Source: an uncultured Pseudomonadales bacterium
Lineage (GTDB): Bacteria > Pseudomonadota > Gammaproteobacteria > Pseudomonadales > Cellvibrionaceae
DNA length: 10,431 bases
Direction: 5' to 3'
Assembly: GCA_938048505.1 (NCBI GenBank)
Contig: CALIUX010000020.1
Coordinates: forward strand, 1 to 10,431
Position numbers and translations under genes: made by a program. A model generated the notes under the pieces. It saw nothing but the letters and a program-made list of their open reading frames with translations. It was not told where the DNA came from and did no database searches. Shown one piece after another: positions 1-5,976 of the stretch (positions are counted from its first letter, which is position 1; every line of letters begins with the position of its first letter).

Positions 1-2648
1 CGCTCTGGATCGGTAATGGGATTGTTATTGCTATCAGAAATAAAAAATACGTCTTCAACGCGCTCGCCTAACGTCGAAATTTTTGCATTCGATAATATAA
101 TTTCATGCTCTAAAAAAATGTGACCAATGGTCGCCAATAAGCTGTGCCGATCTGGGCTAATCACTTCGAGTATGCTGTATTGCGCATCTGTAGGAGTATG
201 CATGTGAGTGCGAGTCGGCGTAGGAAACTGCTTAAGAGCCCTTGGCGTTCTCTTTTTAATGACTTCAGAGTATTCGCCTTGCATAACCAATGCGAGTTCT
301 TCATGCAGAGCATCAATAATTTTTTGTTGCTCAGGGTTGCTATTTTGAATGGGTTGATCGTTTTCATCCAAAACATAAAAAGTGTCGATGGTGTAACCGT
401 TGTTGGTGTTATATAACCGCGCATCATGAATATTGAGCCCCATTTGTGCAAAAACAGTGGCTGCGGCTAAAAATATAGCGCCCTGATCTTTTACGCGAAT
501 AAAAATTTGTGTGGCACCACCCCATTGTAGGCTGGTGGTGTCGCGTATTAGTATTAAAGGCTGCTCATCAATTTGCTTTTTTTCGTGCTCTAATATTGCA
601 GTGGTCTGCCAGGCAATGTCTTGCGAGGTTTCTCTAATGAAATATTCATCATTCATATCTTGCCATAATGCATTGGCATCGCTCAGTGAAATATTGTTAT
701 CAGACAATTTATGGGCTGCACGTGATTTGACATCTTCAACGAGTTCTTTTTGATCGATTGTATTTTCTAGCCCGCGACGTAGTGCGCGTTTTGTTTCGGT
801 ATACAGCTGTCTCATTAAGCTGGCTCGCCAGCTATTCCAGATATCTGGATTGGTGCCGTTCATATCGGCTACAGTGAGCGCATACAAATAATCTAAGTTA
901 CGTTGGTTACCCATTTTCAAAGCAAAGTCATGAATCACCTCAGGGTCTGTTAAGTCCCTCTTTTGTGAAATATATGACATGAGTAAATGGTTTTGTACTA
1001 ACCATGCCAGCAGTTTGGTGTTGCTTGCAGATAGACCATGCTCTGTTCCAAATGTGATGGCATCTTCGGCACCTAGCGCAGAGTGATCGCCCCCACGGCC
1101 TTTTCCGATATCGTGAAACAAACCCGATAAGTAAAGGATTTCGGGCTCTTCCATTTGCTTTAAAATATGCGCTGCAATAGGGAAGTCTTGCTCGGCTGCG
1201 GGCAACGTAAATTCACGCATTTTTTGAATGACCAATAATGTATGGTCATCTACTGTATAGCGATGAAATAAATCATGTTGCATTTGCCCTGTAATATGTT
1301 TAAAGGCTGGAAGGTATCGCCCTAATATATTGTAGCGCTTCATGCGCTTAAGCTGAGTGATGAGCCCGTGTTTGACTTTGAACAATGCTAAAAATAGCTC
1401 TTTATTACGTGGGTCTTGGCGAAATGATTCATCAATTAAAACGCGATATTCATTAATCAGCCGAATAGTGTTTGTGCGAACCCCTTTAATACTTGGCGTA
1501 TTGCCCAATATCACAAAAATCTCTAACAGCGCAGATGGGCTTTTTCTAAAAACATCATCATTGATGACTTCTATATAGTCGTCACGCAGCTGAAAGTGTG
1601 CGTTGATAGGGGTTATTTTTTGAGGCTGTTGATGATCATGAATTTTCTCATTTAAGTGCTGCAATAGCACATCATTTAATTCGCGTAGTGCTAAAACAGC
1701 ACGATAATATGTGCGCATGAACTGTTCAACAGCCAGGCTTTTTTCATGATCTTGGTAGCCAAAAATAGCCGCTAGCTCTCTTTGGTATTCAAATAATAAG
1801 CGTTCGTCTGCTCGCCCGGCAACACTATGTAGCGCGTAGCGTATTTCCCATAAAGTGGTTTCGCAGGCGTGCAATACGCCAAACTCTCTTTCAGAGAAAA
1901 AGTTTTGATCGCGTAATTGCGTAATCGAACGCACACCGTAGTAACGCTTGGCAACCCAATAGATTGTTTGAATATCACGCAATCCGCCGGGTGAATTTTT
2001 AATGTTCGGTTCTAAATTATATTCGCTGTCATTATGCTTGGCGTGGCGCTGATTTTGCTCTTCTACTTTTGCCGCATAAAAAGCACTAGCAGGCCACATC
2101 TGATCAGCATTGGTTTTGAGTTGTAGTGTATCTCTTAAGGCATCGTTGCCACACAGTGTGCGCGCTTCTAATAAATTTGTTGCAACAGTAATGTCGTCTT
2201 TTGCTAGCGCGATACATTGCGTCAGTGTTCTAACACTGCTACCAATATCTAAACCAATATCCCAGCAGAAAGTAATAAATTGCTGGAGAGCTTCTGTATA
2301 AGCATGCTCAGCGGAATCGTCGAGTAAAACGAGGATGTCGATATCTGAGTTAGGGTGCAATTCCTTTCGCCCATATCCGCCGACTGCAATGAGACAGATG
2401 TCTTGACCAAAGTCGTATTGATGCCAAGCATAGTGTAAAAGTAAGTCAATAAATATTGCGCGCTCAGTGACTAATGAGCGCACATCTTCACGTTCAATAA
2501 AGCGATTTTTAAAATGTTCATTAACGCCAGCAATAGCATCTTTAAAAACTTTAATGGTTGGCTGTTTTTTTAACGCATCACGAAAAAATGCCTGATTAAA
2601 AAAAAGAGGTTGGCAGGGGTAAGCTGGCGCCAGCGCATGCATAGTCAT
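1..2648 (-). CDS. glnD: Bifunctional PII uridylyltransferase / uridylyl-removing enzyme GlnD (3' end cut by window edge)
   Basis: GlnD senses glutamine in the cytoplasm and adds UMP to, or removes it from, the PII proteins (GlnB/GlnK), and so sets the state of nitrogen assimilation. I translated 882 codons from the minus strand with no stop or frameshift. The nucleotidyltransferase motif GGYGRKELHPNSDIDIL lies at residues 90-106, with Asp102 and Asp104 as the metal-binding pair. The family motif SPGGLRDIQTIYW follows. The HD phosphohydrolase motif HDIGKGRGGDHS begins at His512 and is expected to carry the uridylyl-removing activity. Two ACT-type glutamine-sensing domains fill roughly residues 705-880. 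Family members are about 890-900 residues, so only the last few are missing. ATG at 2648 and ATG at 2642 are both in frame; the AAAGG at 2652-2656 is 3 bases from the first and 9 from the second, so 2642 may be the real start. It lies 6 bases after map and is probably co-transcribed with it. Confidence 0.96.
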   Translation of the reverse strand, partial: MTMHALAPAYPCQPLFFNQAFFRDALKKQPTIKVFKDAIAGVNEHFKNRFIEREDVRSLVTERAIFIDLLLHYAWHQYDFGQDICLIAVGGYGRKELHPNSDIDILVLLDDSAEHAYTEALQQFITFCWDIGLDIGSSVRTLTQCIALAKDDITVATNLLEARTLCGNDALRDTLQLKTNADQMWPASAFYAAKVEEQNQRHAKHNDSEYNLEPNIKNSPGGLRDIQTIYWVAKRYYGVRSITQLRDQNFFSEREFGVLHACETTLWEIRYALHSVAGRADERLLFEYQRELAAIFGYQDHEKSLAVEQFMRTYYRAVLALRELNDVLLQHLNEKIHDHQQPQKITPINAHFQLRDDYIEVINDDVFRKSPSALLEIFVILGNTPSIKGVRTNTIRLINEYRVLIDESFRQDPRNKELFLALFKVKHGLITQLKRMKRYNILGRYLPAFKHITGQMQHDLFHRYTVDDHTLLVIQKMREFTLPAAEQDFPIAAHILKQMEEPEILYLSGLFHDIGKGRGGDHSALGAEDAITFGTEHGLSASNTKLLAWLVQNHLLMSYISQKRDLTDPEVIHDFALKMGNQRNLDYLYALTVADMNGTNPDIWNSWRASLMRQLYTETKRALRRGLENTIDQKELVEDVKSRAAHKLSDNNISLSDANALWQDMNDEYFIRETSQDIAWQTTAILEHEKKQIDEQPLILIRDTTSLQWGGATQIFIRVKDQGAIFLAAATVFAQMGLNIHDARLYNTNNGYTIDTFYVLDENDQPIQNSNPEQQKIIDALHEELALVMQGEYSEVIKKRTPRALKQFPTPTRTHMHTPTDAQYSILEVISPDRHSLLATIGHIFLEHEIILSNAKISTLGERVEDVFFISDSNNNPITDPE

Positions 2649-2654
2649 TTGCCT

Positions 2655-3425
2655 TTAAAATGATTCTTCGGTGCGTGCTGTCAAGACTTCAACGCCACTC
2701 GCGGTAACGGCAAGCGTATGCTCCCATTGTGCAGATAAGCGCCCATCTTTTGTTTCGACAGTCCAGCCATCTTTTTTGAGTTTGGTGGCTGCTTTACCTG
2801 CATTAATCATGGGCTCAATCGTGAAGGTCATACCCTCTTTTAGCTCAAAACCTGTGTTGGGCTTGCCGTAGTGAAGCACTTGAGGCTCTTCATGAAATAC
2901 TTTGCCGATCCCGTGCCCGCAATACTCACGGACAATCGAGTAATAGTGCTTTTCTGCGTGTTTTTGAATGACATGACCAATATCGCCTAGCCTACAGCCA
3001 GGTTTAACCAATTCAATTCCTTTGTATAAACACTCTTGTGTGACTTTGCATAAACGATCTGCGTGCTGCGGTACATGGCCTACATAAAACATTTTACTGG
3101 TGTCGCCATGGAAACCATCGAAGATCACGGTGATATCGATATTAACAATATCGCCATCCTTGAGTGCTTTTTTCTCAGAGGGAATACCGTGACAAACGAC
3201 CTGATTGACCGATGTACAAATCGATTTTGGAAAGCCTTTGTAGTTGAGCGGGGCAGGAATCGCTTTTTGTTCATCAACAATGTATTGATGGCATATGCGA
3301 TCTAATTCGGCGGTGGTAATACCCGGCTTGACGTGCTCGCCAATCATTTCTAATACTTCAGCTGCCATGCGGCCAGCAACACGCATTTTTTGGATATCTT
3401 CTGGGGTTTTTAGCGTAACAGTCAT
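2655..3425 (-). CDS. map: Type I methionine aminopeptidase
   Basis: Removes the initiator methionine from new cytoplasmic proteins when the second residue is small; an essential dinuclear-metal enzyme. From the ATG at 3425 the protein has 256 residues. The whole metal centre falls at the positions known for the E. coli enzyme: Asp97 (GDIVNID), Asp108 (FHGDTS), His171 (YCGHGIG), Glu204 (FTIEP) and Glu235 (SAQWEHT). The active-site histidines His79 and His178 are also present. There is no N-terminal zinc-finger extension, as expected for the bacterial short form. The frame stays open upstream to an ATG at 3443, but AAAGG at 3432-3436 sits 6 bases before the 3425 ATG and the family starts here, so I take 3425. 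It is the first gene of an operon with glnD and is divergent from mpl. Confidence 0.98.
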   Translation of the reverse strand: MTVTLKTPEDIQKMRVAGRMAAEVLEMIGEHVKPGITTAELDRICHQYIVDEQKAIPAPLNYKGFPKSICTSVNQVVCHGIPSEKKALKDGDIVNIDITVIFDGFHGDTSKMFYVGHVPQHADRLCKVTQECLYKGIELVKPGCRLGDIGHVIQKHAEKHYYSIVREYCGHGIGKVFHEEPQVLHYGKPNTGFELKEGMTFTIEPMINAGKAATKLKKDGWTVETKDGRLSAQWEHTLAVTASGVEVLTARTEESF

Positions 3426-3431
3426 GATTAA

Positions 3432-3436
3432 CCTTT
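3432..3436 (-). promoter_or_regulatory. Ribosome binding site of map
   Basis: AAAGG on the minus strand, followed by T, six bases before the ATG at 3425. It decides between this start and the in-frame ATG 18 bases upstream, which it overlaps closely enough to be unable to serve. Confidence 0.7.
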
Positions 3437-3664
3437 CATTCAATGATCGAGCACTTCACGTGGCGCTGAGGCCTGTATGCGTCAAAAGTTGATATTTTAA
3501 ACGAACTGCACCCTAAACACACCTTTGACCCATCGTTTACCCTTTGGGGATAAATGTGATTTATACGATATCAAGCATTTTGGCTCTTCTGATTTAGGCT
3601 GCGCTGGAGTGGTTATGCTAAGCTCTTGCGATTATATTTACGATAGAAAAAGAGCGTTCAATCG

Positions 3665-5104
3665 ATGCAGCATATTCATATTTTAGGTATTTGTGGCACC
3701 TTTATGGGCAGTCTTGCTCAGTTGGCACAGGCGCTGGGGTACAAAGTAACCGGGTCTGATTTGAATGTGTATCCACCGATGAGTACGCAGCTTGAACAGG
3801 CGGGGATCACTCTTTTTGAAGGGTGGGGTGTTGAGCAATTAGAGACAGAGCCCGATATGATTGTTGTGGGCAATGTCATTAGTCGCGGAAACCCCGTTAT
3901 GGAGGCCATTTTAGATCGTATGCTGCCGTATACATCTGGGCCAGAATGGTTAGCTAAGCACATATTGCAAACACGTTGGGTTTTGGCGGTTGCGGGCACA
4001 CATGGGAAAACCACAACAGCAAGTATGCTAGCTTATATTTTAGATTATGCAGGGATGGATCCTGGATTCCTGATTGGCGGCGTACCCAATAATTTTGATG
4101 TATCTGCGCGTTTAGGGAACACTCCATTTTTTGTCATTGAAGCTGATGAGTACGACAGTGCATTTTTTGATAAACGCTCTAAGTTTATTCACTATCACCC
4201 TAATACCTTGATCATGAATAATTTAGAGTATGACCACGCTGATATTTTCCCCGATCTTGCTGCCATCGAACGGCAGTTTCACCACCTCGTAAGGACAGTA
4301 CCGAATAATGGCTTGCTCATTGTGCCTTCTGATAGTCAGCCACTGGCTCGGGTGCTTGAGCAGGGGCGGTGGACGCCTGTGCAGACGCTGGGTGATCAAT
4401 CAGTAGCTTGCCAAGGTGATCAGTCAGATTGGCAGGTGCGTAATGCGCAGCCTGATGGCGGTCAATTTGATGTATGGTTTGACAACATTTATAGCGGCCA
4501 GGTGAAGTGGTCTTTGACAGGTGAGCATAATGTTCATAATGCATTAGCCGCGCTGGCTGCTGCACGCCATGTGGGTGTTGAGCCTTCTATTGGCTGTGAG
4601 GCATTATCACGTTTTAAAAGTGTAAAGCGCCGTATGGAAATACTGGCTTCGTTTGAACGCCCTGTAACTAGCTCTGTAACGACTACTAATAGCGCCGGTA
4701 TTTCGCAGAATATAACCGTTTATGATGATTTTGCACATCATCCCACTGCAATACAAAGTACGCTTGAGGGGTTACGTGCTAACGTTAAAACCGAGCGAAT
4801 TATCGCCATCATTGAGCCTCGCTCGAATACAATGAAGCAAGGTGTTCATGAAAGTCGTTTAATTGAGGCGTGTGAAGCGGCGGATATGACGTATTGGTAT
4901 CAACAGGAGGAGGGGGCTTGGTCTTTGCAGGACCTTGTTGGCGTACATTCAAACCACTTTTGTTATAACGCCTTATCTATGCTGATTGATGCGGTTGTTT
5001 CTTCAGTCACACATTTAAGTCATGGTGATATTCACATTGTTGTGATGAGTAATGGTGGGTTTGAGGGAATCCATCATAAATTAATTGATCAGTTAAAGTG
5101 TTAA
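3665..5104 (+). CDS. mpl: UDP-N-acetylmuramate:L-alanyl-gamma-D-glutamyl-meso-diaminopimelate ligase (Mpl)
   Basis: Joins the recovered murein tripeptide L-Ala-gamma-D-Glu-meso-DAP to UDP-MurNAc using ATP, a cytoplasmic step of peptidoglycan recycling. The 479-residue protein has the Mur-ligase layout. An N-terminal Rossmann domain opens with HILGICGTFMG (5-15). The ATP loop GTHGKTTT is at 111-118. The Mpl-typical EADEYDSAFFDKRSKF is at 159-174 and NNLEYDHADIF at 185-195. GEHNVHNALAA is at 286-296, and the C-terminal domain has YDDFAHHPTAI (353-363) and EPRSNTMKQG (384-393). The last motifs and GTFMG separate it from MurC. It is about 20 residues longer than E. coli Mpl, mainly because of a Ser/Thr-rich insert at about 331-348. 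The Shine-Dalgarno is weak (GAG at 3652-3654, 10 bases before ATG). It is followed after 106 bases by ubiX, as in Pseudomonas. Confidence 0.97.
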   Translation: MQHIHILGICGTFMGSLAQLAQALGYKVTGSDLNVYPPMSTQLEQAGITLFEGWGVEQLETEPDMIVVGNVISRGNPVMEAILDRMLPYTSGPEWLAKHILQTRWVLAVAGTHGKTTTASMLAYILDYAGMDPGFLIGGVPNNFDVSARLGNTPFFVIEADEYDSAFFDKRSKFIHYHPNTLIMNNLEYDHADIFPDLAAIERQFHHLVRTVPNNGLLIVPSDSQPLARVLEQGRWTPVQTLGDQSVACQGDQSDWQVRNAQPDGGQFDVWFDNIYSGQVKWSLTGEHNVHNALAALAAARHVGVEPSIGCEALSRFKSVKRRMEILASFERPVTSSVTTTNSAGISQNITVYDDFAHHPTAIQSTLEGLRANVKTERIIAIIEPRSNTMKQGVHESRLIEACEAADMTYWYQQEEGAWSLQDLVGVHSNHFCYNALSMLIDAVVSSVTHLSHGDIHIVVMSNGGFEGIHHKLIDQLKC

Positions 5105-5155
5105 GCTGCTGAAGCTAATTTATAATAATTTACGGTAAGTTAAGCGTTATATAGC

Positions 5156-5183
5156 TTACATTAAAGTGATTATTATTTATAAA
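5156..5183 (+). promoter_or_regulatory. Weak candidate promoter for ubiX
   Basis: TTACAT (5156-5161) and TATAAA (5178-5183) are spaced 16 bases apart in a very AT-rich gap between mpl and ubiX. A perfect TATAAT also lies at 5185-5190 but has no -35 at a proper distance. Chance matches are likely in DNA this AT-rich, so ubiX may equally be read through from mpl. A weak hairpin (TAAGC 5141-5145 with GCTTA 5154-5158) lies just before it. Confidence 0.25.
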
Positions 5184-5210
5184 ATATAATAACGATAAAG
5201 GGAGAAAGAA

Positions 5211-5783
5211 ATGGAACGTGTCACGTTGGTTATCAGTGGTACTTCAGGCGTTCAGTATGGTTTACGATTGCTTGAGCGATTGCTTGCACAAGGTTGCAAT
5301 GTTGACCTTTTGATTGAGCCACAAGCAGAGCCATTTATTAATGCTGAAACCGATCACCATATTCCCGCTTATTTTCAAGCGCAGGAAGATTGGGTTAAGC
5401 GGCGTTATGGTTTTGCGAAAGGAATTGTTAAGTTATACGCTCAAGACGATTGGTTCTGCCCTGCAACGCAAGGCGATACGGCAGCTAAAAAAATGGTAGT
5501 TTGCCCTGCTAGTGGCGGTATTTTAGCGGCCTTTGCGCATGGCATTGCTCACACACCTACTGAGCGTGCAGGTGAAGTAGCGTTAAAAGAAAAGAATACT
5601 TTTATCGTTGTTCCTCGTGAATCCCCCTATTCTACTATTCATCTTGAGAATATGCTGGCTTTGTCAAAAGCGGGGTGTTCAGTTGTGCCTGCTAGCCCCA
5701 GTTTTCAGCGGTGCCCGCATTCTGCTGATGAGTTGGTAGATAATTTGGTCGATAAAGTAATAAGGCAATTAAATTTATCGTAA
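5211..5783 (+). CDS. ubiX: UbiX/Pad1-family flavin prenyltransferase (divergent)
   Basis: UbiX proteins attach a dimethylallyl group to FMN, making the prenylated flavin that UbiD-type decarboxylases need, for example in ubiquinone synthesis. The 190-residue protein starts with the flavin-binding VTLVISGTSGVQYGLRLLERL (4-23), followed by an ETD segment (46-48). Later come ERAGEVALKE (118-127), VPRESPYSTIHLENM (134-148) and ELVDNLVDKVIRQL (174-187), all recognisable from UbiX. The strong site AAGGGAG ends at 5204, 6 bases before the ATG, and fixes the start. The position after mpl matches Pseudomonas. Several usually conserved residues differ: the FYHxP motif reads FQRCP (165-169) and the NLIER motif reads TPTER (115-119). 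It may therefore be a diverged UbiX or a UbiX-like paralogue with an altered substrate. I am sure of the family and less sure of the exact activity. Confidence 0.88.
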   Translation: MERVTLVISGTSGVQYGLRLLERLLAQGCNVDLLIEPQAEPFINAETDHHIPAYFQAQEDWVKRRYGFAKGIVKLYAQDDWFCPATQGDTAAKKMVVCPASGGILAAFAHGIAHTPTERAGEVALKEKNTFIVVPRESPYSTIHLENMLALSKAGCSVVPASPSFQRCPHSADELVDNLVDKVIRQLNLS

Positions 5784-5787
5784 CCCG

Positions 5788-5813
5788 CTAGATTCCTGAG
5801 CTTCTAGGTTTTT
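5788..5813 (+). terminator. Possible weak terminator after ubiX
   Basis: CTAGA (5788-5792) can pair with TCTAG (5803-5807) over a 10-base loop, followed by GGTTTTT. The stem is only five pairs with two G-C pairs, so termination would be weak at best. Confidence 0.22.
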
Positions 5814-5825
5814 AGAGGAGATTTT

Positions 5826-5864
5826 ATGTCAAATATAGTCAAGTATTACCATTTGCTATCGTAA
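5826..5864 (+). CDS. Candidate 12-codon small ORF or leader peptide
   Basis: A short frame, MSNIVKYYHLLS then TAA, starts five bases after AGAGGAG (5814-5820), the best Shine-Dalgarno sequence in this part of the window. It lies between ubiX and the cytochrome lipoprotein gene, which itself has no clear ribosome site. The peptide has no run of one amino acid of the kind used in biosynthetic attenuators (two Tyr, two Leu in a row), and I see no clear attenuator downstream. It could be a translated small ORF, a leader peptide, or chance. I do not recognise it. Confidence 0.3.
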   Translation: MSNIVKYYHLLS

Positions 5865-5976
5865 TTTACCCACCCTTCAAAAAAAGCGTTTTTAGTCACA
5901 GCAATATATTTCAATTTTACTTAGAATGTAGACGTGGGTGCCATCATAGTATTTTTGGCGATTAATTATAATTGAC
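5865..5976. other. AT-rich gap before the cytochrome operon; promoter not resolved
   Basis: Two -10-like hexamers are visible, TAGAAT (5922-5927) and TATAAT (5967-5972), but neither has a recognisable -35 at 16-18 bases. An A-tract/T-tract pair around GCG (5881-5893) could form a weak hairpin. ACCCAC (5868-5873) and GTGGGT (5934-5939) are a six-base inverted pair about 60 bases apart. The operon promoter presumably lies here, but the sequence does not settle where. Confidence 0.3.

Noticed and set aside
1..2648. Possibility that glnD is a broken gene, since only short plus-strand frames appear complete there
   Set aside because: The minus-strand frame is open without a stop from 2648 to the window edge, with all domains present; it is cut only by the window.
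3426..3443. Longer start for map at ATG 3443
   Set aside because: The Shine-Dalgarno lies downstream of it, and the E. coli residue numbering matches exactly from 3425.
3555..3575. TGTGA half-site resembling a CRP operator between map and mpl
   Set aside because: The second half TCACA is absent at the required distance.
4391..4427. Near-identical 13-base direct repeat (GGTGATCAATCAG / GGTGATCAGTCAG) in mpl
   Set aside because: It lies within coding sequence for GDQS twice in a variable part of the protein, with only two copies; no sign of a functional repeat.
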